This document shows positions 48,801 through 60,123 of a stretch of 64,000 nt of DNA, in pieces (the stretch's first letter is position 1; the number at the start of each line of letters is the position of its first letter). The translations under genes and the position numbers were made by a program. The DNA comes from Warburgia ugandensis (Eukaryota; Streptophyta; Magnoliopsida; Canellales; Canellaceae). Below the pieces are notes generated by a model. It was not told the DNA's origin and made no database searches. It saw only the letters and a program-made list of their open reading frames with translations. The DNA is taken from assembly GCA_035236585.1 (NCBI GenBank), contig CP141126.1, forward strand, positions 9,623,001 to 9,687,000, in the 5' to 3' direction.

Positions 48801-50104
48801 TCGCGGGAGTAAGGTTTGTCATGGCAGAGGCAAAGGTTGCTGAAGTCATTGACAAGGCTCCAATGTATAAATTCTGTGCCAACGATCCCCTGTAAAAGAG
48901 ATTGAACCTTTAGATAGATATACTCTTTCATCAGCTGGGAGGAGCAAAAGAATTCCATGGAAATGAGACTGTTTATTCAGTACAAGGGAATTACATCCTA
49001 TAAGTACATGTTGCTCCCTGTATTGATCTGGTTTACGTCATCCGAAGGGGACTTTTCTGATCACCTGGATAGCTAATCATGTGGGTCACAAGTACTTTGT
49101 GGGGCTGGTTTAAAGAGCAGACACCATTAACATGTCGATTGCTTAGACCAGCAAAGGTGTACATGCACGCCATGAAGAGAGTCCGTAAAGATAGATATAT
49201 TTGGATGGAGGAACAAAAAATGAAAAATATGAGAGGAAAAGTGGGAGAGAGAAAATAGATGGGAAGCTGTTAAGTGTGAAACTCTTTGCTAAAAAATACG
49301 GATATGGATGAAACGTTTTCATCCATAGATCTAAGAAACGAAGCTACACGGTTTTATTTCGGAAACAAACCCAAAAACTGTTAAAAGTTCGCACACGTTC
49401 ACAGCGAGACCATCTCCAGCTATCCCACACAGGAGATTCAGTGTTAGTTTTCTTGCGTGAAAAGTTACCCTTCTCTAATCAAAACTGTATCGTCTCTTCA
49501 GAGCATGCCCTTTATGCAGAGAAGAAAGAGAATCATTAGCAGACGAAGAACGTGGTAATAACAATCGAGAATCCTAGCTCTTCCTCTCTTGTGGATCATA
49601 GCAATCACAAATGAAGAATCCTCTAGAGAACTCTAATTTTACCACTCTAGAGACCTATATTTCAACCACTCTTAATAAAAAACCATTTTTTCTCACTCAC
49701 CCAAATAACCCACAGAAAAAGGCCTGTAATAAGACAGTCCATGTCATTGCTGGTCGAATGTTCCTGCAACCAACGCAAGAGGAAACCAGAAACAAATATG
49801 TTACATTTATGGTGAAAAGATACACTCCAAAGACAGACAATCAAGAAACCAAGAAGCCCTTATGCAAACCGACCGAGCAATCAAGAATACTAAAACCCCA
49901 GTAATACCTCTCCAAAAAGAAAGCAAGTGGAGTCAAAATAATTGTCCCAACGATATGCCTATAGGCCACCAAAATCCTCAAACTCATTCCATCGCTGATC
50001 GCCAACTTACAGAAGACATTCACTCCAGCAAAGATAGTCTGCACCAGGACCATTACCCCTACGGGCTTCAATCCATGAAGATAGTCACAGAAATTTCCCC
50101 CCAT
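45848..50104 (-). CDS. WAT1-related (nodulin MtN21/UMAMIT-type) EamA transporter, At1g25270/At1g68170-like, 7 exons, complete
   Basis: Second EamA-family transporter, probably a membrane solute exporter of unknown substrate. Minus-strand exons: 50104-49908, 49763-49701, 48889-48773, 48592-48343, 48266-48108, 47424-47273, 46151-45848. Total 1242 bp, 413 residues with no internal stop; all introns GT-AG. I chose the ATG at 50104 (MGGNFCDYLHGLKP) because family proteins start close to the KP before the first membrane helix; the frame upstream is open but unlike the family. Two EamA repeats lie at about residues 12-145 and 195-335 (AYRHIVGTIILTPLAFFLER, SATFASAMTNLTPAITFI, ISWCIRRKGPLFVSVFSPLL, then LYVVLWGKAKE). 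Exons 2, 3, 5 and 6 have exactly the lengths of the first gene (63, 117, 159, 152 bp) although the proteins differ much, so the pair is an old divergence, not a recent duplication. The hydrophilic tail after VLWGK (about 78 residues) is unusually long and contains a frame-shifted duplication. Confidence 0.95.
45858..46060 (-). repeat. Tandem duplication within the last exon of the second transporter gene
   Basis: GGATTTGGATTCTGAG begins at 45858 and again at 45971 (113 bp apart), while GATAGAGTTTTC begins at 45914 and 46040 (126 bp apart, 42 codons). The two copies therefore differ by a 13-bp indel. ENSI is read in the same frame in both copies, but the downstream part is read as TSESKSKEE in the first and AQNPNPGR-stop in the second. 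Confidence 0.85.
47863..47920 (-). mobile_element. Au-type SINE fragment (minus strand), in intron 5 of the second transporter gene
   Basis: Only the decayed head is visible: plus-strand text TTTGAACTCGTGACCTCAAA then GTCACA, the reverse complement of the box B neighbourhood, then AAAATTCCCTTT. Confidence 0.45.
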
Positions 50105-50250
50105 GATAGCAAACTGAGAGAGTTTAAAGGAGAAAGAAAGAAAATAGTAGAGATAATAAGCAGGAAGATCGAATCGAAACGTTTGTCTTCTCGCCTGTTG
50201 GACGCTAGAAAGAACTAAGAAAGACGTGAGAAACCGAACCAATACAAGGC

Positions 50251-50258
50251 TATATATA
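50251..50258 (-). promoter_or_regulatory. Candidate TATA box for the second transporter gene
   Basis: Minus-strand TATATATA about 150 bp before the start codon at 50104, a usual plant spacing for a leader of about 120 bases. Confidence 0.5.
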
Positions 50259-50319
50259 AAGGGGCGAAAGGAGGTGAGAGAGTGAGAGGACAGGTCGCTT
50301 GCTTGAGTCAAACACTAAC

Positions 50320-51056
50320 AACTCCATCTCAGTGGAAAGAATGAAAATGGAGCGTGGTAATGAATGCAGTAAAGTTTCCAAAGTCGTGATATTTTCCAGA
50401 TGTCACTAAGTGGTCTTCCGGTTCTCAAACGGGCCTAAGAGTATCATGCTACCCTGCTGTAACCCTGTGGAGACCCGTCCCCCTAGCAACGACATCGGAT
50501 TTTTTTTTTTTTTTAGTGGTGATAGACACACACTAACTGAGAGATTTTCCTTGCACGACCGCGGTTAGAAGGCGTAGGAGGTTATAGCGTTTTTATTATA
50601 GTGGATCCAACATTTTAGCTTTAAATGTGTGGAACCCATCGATCAGAAAAAGTGGGGCCACTCTTTCGAAGATCCAAACTGTCTATCCTGCTAGGAAATA
50701 TGGGATCCGTCTCATATTTCCCAACCTCAGATTCTGGAGTTAAATGAACGTACAGTTAGAAAATAAAACCTTCCCGAATCGAGCGCTGAATCTCCATTAG
50801 TGGTGGAATTTCGTATGAGAATGATGGTAATGAGAAGCACTTACAACCGAAAGCGAACAAGAACCATGATCAGACCATACTGCCATCTATATGATTTTGA
50901 CCATTATTTTGTGGGAATCCCACTTTGTAGGTAAAATTGCCTAGAAACCATACTCGGTTGAGATTTCTGTGTATTACTGGAAAATGTTCTTTTGCATCTA
51001 TTGGTGACTGATATTACTAGGATTACTGTACGGGGGACTCAAATCAGAAAAAATGT
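50320..51056. other. Intergenic stretch
   Basis: Upstream region of the second transporter gene; no other feature supported apart from a T run at about 50499-50513. Confidence 0.4.
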
Positions 51057-51171
51057 ATCTTGCCTTATCTTTTGGATAAAGATACTCCACTTTGTATTTA
51101 TAGGTCTTTGTAGTCTGTTCCTTCCCTGAACTCCGCATTGACGGGAGCTTCGTGTACCGGGCTGCCCTTTT
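51057..51171 (+). mobile_element. Au-type SINE, 3' half
   Basis: CTTTGTATTTATAGGTCTTT, then GTTCCTTCCCTGAACTCCGC, then GACGGGAGCTTCGTGTACCG with GGCTGCCCTTTT match the 3' part of the full-length copy at 15.3-15.43 kb. The tRNA-like head is missing. Confidence 0.78.
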
Positions 51172-54100
51172 AGTTGTTCCTTCTATTCCCTTTACAAAGT
51201 CTAGGCCACCAAGAAAATTTTAACAAATATAAGATGACAGCCTATCAACCACCCTATAAAGTGTGCACAATTTTCATGGGTGAGTTTGGCATCATAAAAA
51301 ATGAAAGGAAATAGTGTAATTTTTATTGTGAGCAAAACATTGAACACCTAAAATACACATGCATAACTTGTGGCGACCCGGGTTTTGGAAAAGAATTTTT
51401 GAAATAAAATTTTAAAATTTAACTCTCCTGCAAGATTTTTTTTAAACATTTAAAATATATATAATCCATACTTATTTTTTTTTCTCAATTCCCCCTTCAG
51501 CCCGGTGTCACAATAAAACCTTCACATATAATAGTGGAATATAAATATACCATTACAGGATCTCTCTGGTCATAGCCCAAACAATAATAAATTTGAATTC
51601 AAATCAATGTTCAGATTTAATATATCAAAGTCGCCTATCTTATTACATTCATCCTCAAGTGTTCATTATTTCAAAATGAAAGATAACAAATAACATATCT
51701 AACTAATTGCTTATCCATACTTCTCTTCTTAGTTTCCTTATTTAATTTGGTCTAGTCGACTGCTTAGTCCTCTCGCGCTTCACCTGAAATGTTTTGTAGG
51801 GGTGAGTACAACGACTCAATAGGAACAAGTCTAAACCAACCGTTTGAAAACCACGGCAAAGACATTGGCATAATTTTTGTGCAAACACTTCCATGATCAA
51901 TCATAATTATGATATAAACATTATAAAACAATTATGCCTTTTAAAAAAAAAATCTAGCATTCCCAATAAATTCTAATATGTCCTACAAATCTTATACATA
52001 CAAGCCCATTAGGACTTTTATCAAAGAATAATGTATCACAATATGTTGTATCACAGATTGGTAACGTCCTACCACAACCTATTTGGGCAATGGTCAATAT
52101 CCTCGAGGATGGACCGACATGTCAGTCTATGTCTGATAATTATATGGTATACTATGCACGTAGAGGACTCACATCCAACTACGTTCGGCCATGGATATCA
52201 CACGGGCTACACCAGTCCTCATGGGGGTACTGGATCACAAGAGAGCAGTCTCCCCATGATACAATACTCTCTACAATATGCCTCTTAGGGCAGGTATCTC
52301 GTTTTAGAAGCTAGCGGCCAACTAGACTTCCTAGCATAGCAACCAGGTGGGCTTAGAATTTGCCCCAGGCTAGGCTCAACTCTCATGAGTCGCCTAATTT
52401 TAGGCTAGGCACAACTCTCTTGAGTCGCCTAATTTTTCACTCATTAGATCATTTCACATTGCTTAATGCATCTTATGAAGGTATTTATGACTTTCCCATT
52501 AGCAAGCATATGTCAATAAACATGAATCATCCACTAGCTTACGCTAGTCATAGGACAGATACTTGTATATTCATAGCCCAACATTGTCAAGATCTTATGC
52601 TTACATTCTATTGCGTAGCATGTAGGAATCAATCAGTTTATTTCATAAACTAAACTTGGTGCTTAACAATTAAGTTTCAAGTTACACATATGAACAATCA
52701 AAGACTACGCTCACATATAAACATTTATTCATAGATCAAGACAAAAAAAAAAATCTTATGATATTGATCAAAATTCTATGGGGCCGTGCATGCAGTGGTT
52801 CTTAATGAATACATTTATGCATACTGACCATACAAGTGTGTGCTACGCCTAGGACTTAAGTGTATCATAAATAAGTAATAAGCATATGCTGGATTCTAAA
52901 CACGCCATTACTATTGCTGGAGTATCACGCGTGCTGTCTATGCAATGAGCGCCAAGCATTCCACCCTGTGCTGGGCGCCTGCCCATCCACTCAATGCTAT
53001 GCGCTAAGAGTGAATGTAAAATATGGAAATTAGACGGCACACATGGAGCAATCATTTTAGCTTTCCTCTTCGAAATAACCGTTATCTAAAGCACGTTTCA
53101 AGCATCATAAGTTTGAAATCAAAACCATATGACAATAGTCACAAAATATTCTGTTAGCCTCCTTGATCTTGATTCCTCACCCAACTTGCCATTCTATTGC
53201 CAACGTTAAGTTAGTTTCCAAAGTGAAGTTTGAACTATATTGATAAAGAAAGGCATCCACATTCAGATACGAGCAATGATACAAGAGACGCTCTCTTCTT
53301 TTTTTTTCCATGGGACAAGTGTGATCTTTACAAGATCTAATCCATTCACCATATCTAGCCTCCCATACCTATGCAACAAAATGACGCTCCTTGGATAAGA
53401 TTGGTTGGTTGAACAAAATAAATGGCCTAGATCTAGAAAAGGCATCCTACGTATGCATGTCCAATGAATATATCTCTATAACAATCATTGCTCTTTGTAA
53501 ATAGTGAGTCATATTACTGTATACACCTTTGAATCTACTCTCGTCCAAACTTGGATTTCAAAGCAATTAATAATCCTCCATGGCCTCCAAGAAAACTCAA
53601 GACCCTTCATCACATTTTCAGTATCTTACCAATTTTATCGAATGTCTCTGAAGAGACACCAAAGAGATTTAAGATCATTCAGGAAGGATTTTCTAATGCA
53701 TATGCATGTCAGTTGGAAATGGGCATCTGACGCATACAATTCAGACTACTGTTTTACGTCTTTTTTTTTCTCCTATCTTTTTCTCTTCCTTTTTTTTTCT
53801 ACTGCTATGAACAACTGCACCATCAATGCTAGAACAGTAGTTTCACTGCATGTTATGACTTGCCAACCGGCACCTGACCAGGTTTATGCTTGGACGGAAG
53901 TCATGGTTAGATGTTACCAATAGATGAATGCTAGATGACAGCTTCATATGAGAGCCATTCACCACTTACTGTGGCTCACTTTCACACCCATATTTATAAT
54001 GATTTCTTAGGGCGGCCCCTACCTACTTCCTTTTTTATTTTATTTTATTTTATTTTTCTTTCATGGTGACAAACAACAAAACAAAATAAAAACAGACCCA

Positions 54101-54198
54101 ACAAAGGTGATAATCAGCAGGATCATGCATCATTCACAAGTATGCATGTACAATGAAACCAGATCTAATCGTTCAAGGTATTCATGCAAAACAAATCT

Positions 54199-54199
<1 letters not shown>

Positions 54200-54245
<46 letters not shown>
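54200..54245. repeat. AAT trinucleotide microsatellite
   Basis: Uninterrupted AAT/ATA run. Confidence 0.97.
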
Positions 54246-54426
54246 CTTTAGGCATTAATCCTATTATCTCATATCAAAACACATGCATGATTTCCTAACC
54301 TAAGTTAAAAGTCAAGTTAATTTAGAGCAGTTCCTAAGCAATGCCCTACCTCGCAGATGCGATCGTTCTTCTACAGCCTTCTTATCCAAAACGCAAATTG
54401 GTTCGTAATTCTTGGCGTAGCTTGTT

Positions 54427-54430
<4 letters not shown>

Positions 54431-54477
<47 letters not shown>
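54431..54477. repeat. CT microsatellite
   Basis: Uninterrupted CT run followed by a CT-rich tail to about 54590; gives spurious Ser-Leu ORFs. Confidence 0.97.
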
Positions 54478-54478
<1 letters not shown>

Positions 54479-55194
54479 TTTCTCTCTTTTCTTTTTCTCC
54501 CTTTCTCTTCCTCTTTCTTTGTGTTTCACATATCCTTTCTTCTTCTCCCCTTCTTATCCTAATTCCATTTGACTTTCCTTCTTTCCTATCCTATCTCCTA
54601 TCTATCCAATCTAATTTGTTAAGTATCCTATCTTTTCCTAATTCTCTGTCTTTATTCTTATCTTCTTGTCAATTTTATCCCATATCTGATTATAATTAGA
54701 TGCTTATCTTCATCCTTTCCCAACTAACTAGAATTATCTAAGTTCATTGCACCTGGACACTTCTTGGCTTTTGGGTTGGGAATTTCTCCAAAAAGGTTGT
54801 CTTTGGAGACTTGAACTCTAATTCTAGAGTTTCCCCCATTCATTCTATAGCTATTAGGGCATTTAACTATTTTGTTGTCAATTTCATACAAAAAATACAT
54901 ATATTATAAAATGTACGTTATTACATAATTACATCCAAAGAACATTATAACATAAAATTTATTTAGGTGATCAAGAAAATGTTAGAAAAGATAAGATCAG
55001 CATAAGCCTATCACGCACTTAATAAGAGTGCAAACTTTTCACTTCACGGCAGTGTTTGTCATCTTAAGAAATGAAGGGAAATGGCTTACTTTTCTAAAGT
55101 AAGTAAAACATCAAACACGTATAAATGCAAAATGCATGACCGCATCCAAACAGCATAAGAATACATAATTTACATAGGTAACCCTCCAAACTAG

Positions 55195-55680
55195 AGGCAA
55201 AAACCATGGGCCAAGTTCAGATCAAATTTCTACTATGAAAATCATAGAATACAAAGTTTCTTATCTAAACTCCAATTGGAGGATAAACAAGAGAACAAAG
55301 AAGATTTTACCAATACAAAATGAAAATCTAAGAACCCACCAAGGATTTCTACGAAGCATGCACTTCTTCCTCTTCTTCTCTAGTTCTAGTGTACAAAAAA
55401 CATCAAACAAAACATATAACCACATTTAAACCACACAAGAACATAAGATTTATATGAAAAACACTTCAAGCTTAAAAAAAAAAAAACTACGGGTCAAGCT
55501 GAAACAAACTCCTACTCAGAAATCACAAAGTACAAAGTTTCTTCTCTAAACTTCAATTGGAGATAAACAAGAGAATAAAAAAGGTCTCGCTAATACAAAA
55601 TAGAAATTCAAGAACCCATCAATGAATTCTTCAAAGCATGCATTTCTTCTTATTCTTCTCCAATCTTCTTGTCAGTAAAT
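55195..55680. repeat. Two-copy tandem duplication (about 290 bp period)
   Basis: ACAAAGTTTCTTMTCTAAAC then TYCAATTGGAG then ATAAACAAGAGAA, the AATACAAAATGAAAAT/AATACAAAATAGAAAT words, AAGAACCCA and GAAGCATGCAYTTCTTC occur at about 55251-55370 and again at about 55540-55650. The copies are diverged. Confidence 0.8.
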
Positions 55681-55689
55681 ATCAAGAGA

Positions 55690-56664
55690 GAAAATCTAAG
55701 AAAAGTTCAAATTTGGAAGCAAGAAAATTACTTTTTCTTCTTCCCCAACTCTTTCTCCAACTCACAGGCATATATTCCTTCAGAAAAACCAGCCTCTTTC
55801 TTTTCCATTTTTCTGTTTAAAAAAGAGTATCCTCTTTCTCACCTCCCTTTCTTTTCTCCTTTTACTCTCGTGACATGGGGCTCACAGTGCGGGGCTAGAA
55901 GAATGGGCCCACCAGCATTTGGCACGGAATAGAATCGCCGGCAAGGCTGTCCACGGATAGTGATCTTTCCCTTACAATTGGCTATCCAACCTTGTTTAGA
56001 CTTCGTCCAGGGACTCCTACCACCAAGGGAATATTAGAGCACTGTCCACAGAAAAACTTGCCTATAGTTTGTTATCCACGTACCGGAAAGACCATAGTTA
56101 CTTCCATTTACCTCATGGGGGTAGCTCTTTGGCTCCGAAAAGCTTCATTAGCTCTACTCTAGTCATAGCCACTTTCAGGATGTGCGAAGTGGACATAATA
56201 AGAGCCACTGTTGCAATGGTGATCTTAGTCCATTTATATCACTGTAGATTTCATCCTCGTGGGATGATTTTAGCCCCTCGAATTATCATGCATTTGATGT
56301 TACATTGTTGGACTTATTCTTACAGTTATGATGCCTGATTACCATCTGACAAGAAGCATATCGGTTGGGCTCTTGATGGAATACAATAGACTGTACATAA
56401 AGATCACCATGTTGGCCCATGAAGTTGATCCCGACAGTATGATCTGCCTAGACTATCTCTGTTATATACAAAGAGAAACCTTTAGTTGCCAAGTGTGAGT
56501 TTTAAGTTTCTCGATCCTTCAAATGGCTGTTTAGCAAAACAAGCTGTGATATGAAGTGGGAACCCACAGTTCCAGTAACGCAAGCCATTAGACTGGTGAC
56601 CATGTTGTACATGACTGATATATAATGTTTTCCGTTGTTTGATCATTATAAACCAGTATGTAAA
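55690..56664. other. Intergenic stretch
   Basis: No supported gene or repeat boundary. Confidence 0.4.
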
Positions 56665-56665
56665 A

Positions 56666-56846
56666 AAGGGGCAGCTCCGGTGCATGAAGCTCCAGCCTAT
56701 GCAGAGTCCGGAGAAGGTGCGGATCACAAGGGCCTAAAATACACAGTCTTACTTTGCATTTTGCAAGAGGCTAGTTCCACGCCTGGAACCCGTGACCTCA
56801 AGGTCACATGACGACAACTTTTACCGTTGCGCCAAGGCTCCCCTTC
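56666..56846 (-). mobile_element. Au-type SINE (minus strand), full length
   Basis: Reverse complement gives the head GGGGAGCCTTGGCGCAACGG, an intact TGTGACCTTGAGGTCACGGG box B region, the GCAAAATGCAAAGTAAGACT middle and a 3' end at the GGGGCAGCTCCGGTGCATG text. Second best preserved of the family here. No exact target duplication found. Confidence 0.88.
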
Positions 56847-56849
56847 ATT

Positions 56850-58120
56850 AAATGGCTAAAATGTCAACTTTGTTTTCTCAGTTTTCTAAACGTCTACTCA
56901 AAGGCATAATTTAGAATTATCAAATGCTATAGCGCAGACATTGGTGTGTAGGTTCATCCATAGCATGGTTTAGGAAATAGACTTCTTAGATCATTTAAAA
57001 GAGTAGGCCCTACTATTGTCATTGCATGCTCATATTTCCCAAGTGAAAGCATGCGCATGTGAAACAAAAACTTCGATCTTTTCAAGCATTGACAATTGAT
57101 ATTGCTTCAAGTCCCCACCCCCTCGTCCCCATAGTCCAAGTTGTTTAATTCGTTGCATCTTCACTGTGAAGACGCCAGCCAACCAAACTTAATTGGAACA
57201 TTGAGTGGAGAAGATTGTACATGTGGAATGTGTTCATTCAATATTCCGTGTACAAATAGAACTAGAAAAGATAGAATAGCGGCAAAGAGTAAGAACTAAA
57301 AAGTTTCTGTAATACAAAGACTATATATCTCTTGCTGAGGTGTTGTCTATCATCTCGTGGCGTCATGTCCATCTTTAACACTTACTCTCGTTCACTTTCA
57401 TACACAACTAACACCTGCTTCTCTAAACACGTTCCGCTCTCCATATTGTTGGCCCACTTTGCATGAACCTAAGTTTTTAGGTTGAATAGTAGTCCAACAT
57501 ATTATTGTAACCTTATTAATGATGTCTTGAGTTCAAATATTGTGACACCTTCGTATTAATTTCCTACTCAAGACAGATGAACCACGTGCAAGAGCAAAAA
57601 AAAGACCTTCAACATAAAGAGATGTATTCTAAATATAAATATTGTTGGCACACTTGCTATGTCCTTTAGTTTTTAAATTCGAATAGTAACCCAACTTCAT
57701 TCACCTTCTTCTGAAATGGTAAGATGGGACATAAGCTTCGTGAATTTTTGAATTGGTCCATAGTGAAGCACGATGACCTCTTGATGTTGGAAAAAATGAA
57801 AATGAGTAGGAGAACAAAGTAGAAATGATGAGGATACAGAGGAAGATGTCAAGGTCACACGAAAGCATTGGCCCAAAATAAGGTTCCACTCACAGTTGCG
57901 AAACATCTGGAGATGCACCATATCTTGTTACCAACTTAAATAAGGGTTTCAGTGGTGAGTGCTATAAAACGACGTCCATTATTTGGTCCCGAATAACGCA
58001 GGTAAGAACTTTTGCTTTGGCGAGTGTTGTAAGGTCTTTTGCCGCATTTTTTGGTAAACCAACAAACTACATGGAAAAGGAAAGGAACCACGAGATACAA
58101 AAGACACAAAAAAGAGAGAG
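56850..58120. other. Intergenic stretch
   Basis: No supported gene or RNA. Confidence 0.4.
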
Positions 58121-58125
58121 CCCAC

Positions 58126-58657
58126 TGTCACGGGGTTGCACTTTCACCTATGCTAAATCTGTGCGGCACTTGTGCACAACTCCTTTTCCCGGGCACAAGT
58201 CAGCCTTTAACCCCAAACTCTCACTTGCTAGGGCTACACTCACTCACCCACTCAAGCAATGAGAGGACTCAGAAAGGAACTCTCCTAATGTATTCACTTT
58301 AGCTGAACTCTAAGCTAATCTGAGCTGATCACAACTGAGGAGCTTACACCTATTTATACTTGTTGTCTCCCATCCACCTCCTCAAAGGATGGTCCGGATT
58401 ATTACAAATGTCACTAATCTAATGGTTAAGGACTATTCTAGAACTCTATCTAGAAAGCTCTACACAAGTCTCTAACCTTCTCTCTTTCAAGATATTTACA
58501 TGAAGTCTTCCAGAACCCAGGCCTTCTAGAATCAAGCCCTCCTCCATGGATCTTCACCAATGGGTTTAAGTCTCTTGAACCTTGTTCACAAGCCAAATAA
58601 GTCTTCCATGGAGCCTTCAAGCCTTGGTCACGGACCTTGTAGTGCAAGCCCGTGACA
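58126..58657 (-). repeat. Downstream (3') LTR of the compact retrotransposon
   Basis: 532 bp, plus-strand text from TGTCACGGGGTTGC to CAAGCCCGTGACA. Lacks a 10-bp segment (ACTTCACACA) present in the other LTR. Confidence 0.95.
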
Positions 58658-59481
58658 TTCTCCCCCACCTGATAGCGTTGACGCCCTCGTCGACACATCT
58701 CCATCAGTGTCATGAACTTTAACCTGTGGTACACCCCATGTTGCTTCGTGATCATCATAGGATGCTTTGTCACGTCCCTCCTCTTGCACCTTAGCAGCCA
58801 ACCAGTCTTGTGCTCCAAGGTGATTTCCTTCATCTCCTTCATATTGTGTGCACTCTTGCACACTTGTGCTGCTGCACTTTGCTGTTGTGCTACCTGCACA
58901 TCAGTGTAGTAGCTACTCATTATCGTGCCCCCTGCACGACTTAGCTTAGATTCACCCTTCATGGAGTCCACACCTTGTGGCACAATTCCCTTTGTGCCAA
59001 CAATGGTGTCAACACCCTTGTTGATCACCGCTTCTTTTGGGGACTCACCCGATCCAAGCAACCTTGCAGCACCTAAGCCTGATAAGTTTAGCTGTGCTGC
59101 ATCCACACTCGTTTTGGATTCCTTCGCTACCTCCATATCCTCTGACCCAGCCACTTCCTCATGTGGACTGGCCATCTTGCCCTTCGCAAACTCAAAGCAA
59201 CCCGACATGCGCTCCCCTTGATTCACAGTCTCAGCGTCCATCCCCTTAGACATCTGAGCTGTGCTTTGCATGCTGTCCTTGAGGCTTTTCAAGGCATTCA
59301 CGAATGCATTCGACTTGTTCAAGCAATCAGCAAAAGTTTGCTCAAACTTACCCAATCTTTCCTCCAACATGGTGAGGTGAGCATCCAAAGCCAAATCCCT
59401 TGATGGCTCCCTGGACTTCTCCCTCCTTGACTTCTTCTGAACCTCCACTGGCATGGTGGTTTCCCCTGACGCACTTGCCAT
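58450..59481 (-). CDS. gag-like ORF of the compact LTR retrotransposon, 343 residues, reading into the 3' LTR
   Basis: Starts 86 bp after the primer binding site (MASASGETTMPVEVQKKSRR). A basic segment and then a predicted coiled coil at about residues 30-75 (LTMLEERLGKFEQTF, then NALKSLKDSMQS) resemble the N-terminus of plant Ty3/gypsy gag proteins. The middle (residues 85-210) is Gly/Ser/Ala-rich with no domain that I recognise. A basic segment follows (CKRRDVTKHPMM, then MCRRGRQRYQVGENV), and at residue 275 the frame crosses the polypurine tract into the LTR, which encodes the last 68 or so residues. No CCHC knuckle, protease motif, YxDD or integrase signature is present. The open frame over the whole internal region suggests either recent insertion or selection. 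It could be a true minimal gag or a fusion left by deletion. Confidence 0.65.
   Translation of the reverse strand: MASASGETTMPVEVQKKSRREKSREPSRDLALDAHLTMLEERLGKFEQTFADCLNKSNAFVNALKSLKDSMQSTAQMSKGMDAETVNQGERMSGCFEFAKGKMASPHEEVAGSEDMEVAKESKTSVDAAQLNLSGLGAARLLGSGESPKEAVINKGVDTIVGTKGIVPQGVDSMKGESKLSRAGGTIMSSYYTDVQVAQQQSAAAQVCKSAHNMKEMKEITLEHKTGWLLRCKRRDVTKHPMMITKQHGVYHRLKFMTLMEMCRRGRQRYQVGENVTGLHYKVRDQGLKAPWKTYLACEQGSRDLNPLVKIHGGGLDSRRPGFWKTSCKYLEREKVRDLCRAF
58658..58670 (-). promoter_or_regulatory. Polypurine tract of the compact LTR retrotransposon
   Basis: Minus-strand AGGTGGGGGAGAA directly abuts the 3' LTR; the expected primer for plus-strand DNA synthesis. Confidence 0.9.
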
Positions 59482-59566
59482 GATGTTGCCACGAGCTTCC
59501 CCCTGGACTAGCTAAGCAACTCCCACGTCCACCGGTTTTTTTTATACCAACTCCTGGCACCAACCT

Positions 59567-59578
59567 GCTCTGATACCA
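59567..59578 (-). promoter_or_regulatory. tRNA-iMet primer binding site of the compact LTR retrotransposon
   Basis: Minus-strand TGGTATCAGAGC, the exact complement of the 3' end of plant initiator methionine tRNA, separated from the upstream LTR by two bases (AT). Confidence 0.95.
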
Positions 59579-59580
59579 AT

Positions 59581-60123
59581 TGTCACGGGATTGCACTTTC
59601 ACCTATGCTAAACCCGTGCGGCACTTATACACAACTCCTTTTCCCGGGCACAAGTCAGCATTTAACCCCAAACTCTCACTTGCTAGGGCTACACTCACTC
59701 ACCCACTCAAGCAATGAGAGGAACTCAGAAAGGAACTCTCCTAATGTATTCACTTTAGCTGAACTCTGAGCTAATCTGAGCTGATTATAACTGAGGAGCT
59801 TACACCTATTTATACTTGTTGTCCCCCATCCACCTCCTCAATGGATGGTCCGGATTATTACAAATGTCACTAATCCAATGGTTAAGGACTATTCTAGAAC
59901 TCTATCTAGAAAGCTCTACACAACTTCACACAAGTCCCTAACCTTCCCTTTTTCAAGATATTTACATGGAGTCTTCCAGAACCCAGGCCTTCTAGAATCA
60001 GGCCCTCCTCCATGGATCTTCACCAATGGGTTTAAGTCTCTTGAACCTTGTCCACAAGCCAAATAAGTCTTCCATGGAGCCTTCAAGCCTTGGTCACGGA
60101 CCTTGTAGTGCAAGCCTGTGACA
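59581..60123 (-). repeat. Upstream (5') LTR of the compact retrotransposon
   Basis: 543 bp, plus-strand text from TGTCACGGGATTGC to CAAGCCTGTGACA. It carries a candidate TATA region (minus-strand reading of the CCTATTTATACTTG text at about 59806) and can itself be read as a short ORF homologous to the tail of the element's gag-like ORF. Confidence 0.95.

Larger units (their letters stand above)
51369..54925. mobile_element. Probable large LTR-like element, family B copy 1
   Basis: Opens TGTGGCGACCCGGG and appears to close GTACGTTATTACA at 54925 (TG..CA). The flanks are TAACT and TAATT, a 5-bp duplication with one mismatch if the limits are right. It shares ordered words with 61592-64000: CGACC(C/T)(G/A)GGTTTT at the start, TCACAGCCCAAACAAT-type text 200 bp in, GGGTGAGTACAACGACTCAR (51801) against GGGTGAGTACAACCACTCAG (62029), CCTCGAGG..GACCGACAT, and CCTAGCATAGCAA. 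No retrotransposon protein domain was seen. It includes an AAT microsatellite (54200-54245) and a CT microsatellite (54431-54477), which explain the repetitive ORFs there. Element type is inference; the right-hand limit is the weaker one. Confidence 0.55.

Noticed and set aside
50107..50311. Extended N-terminus for the second transporter starting at 50311
   Set aside because: The frame is open but the extra 69 residues overlap the candidate TATA box and are unlike the family, whose members start close to the first membrane helix.
57697..57921. 74-residue minus-strand ORF
   Set aside because: No recognisable family, two overlapping frames equally open, no splice partners.
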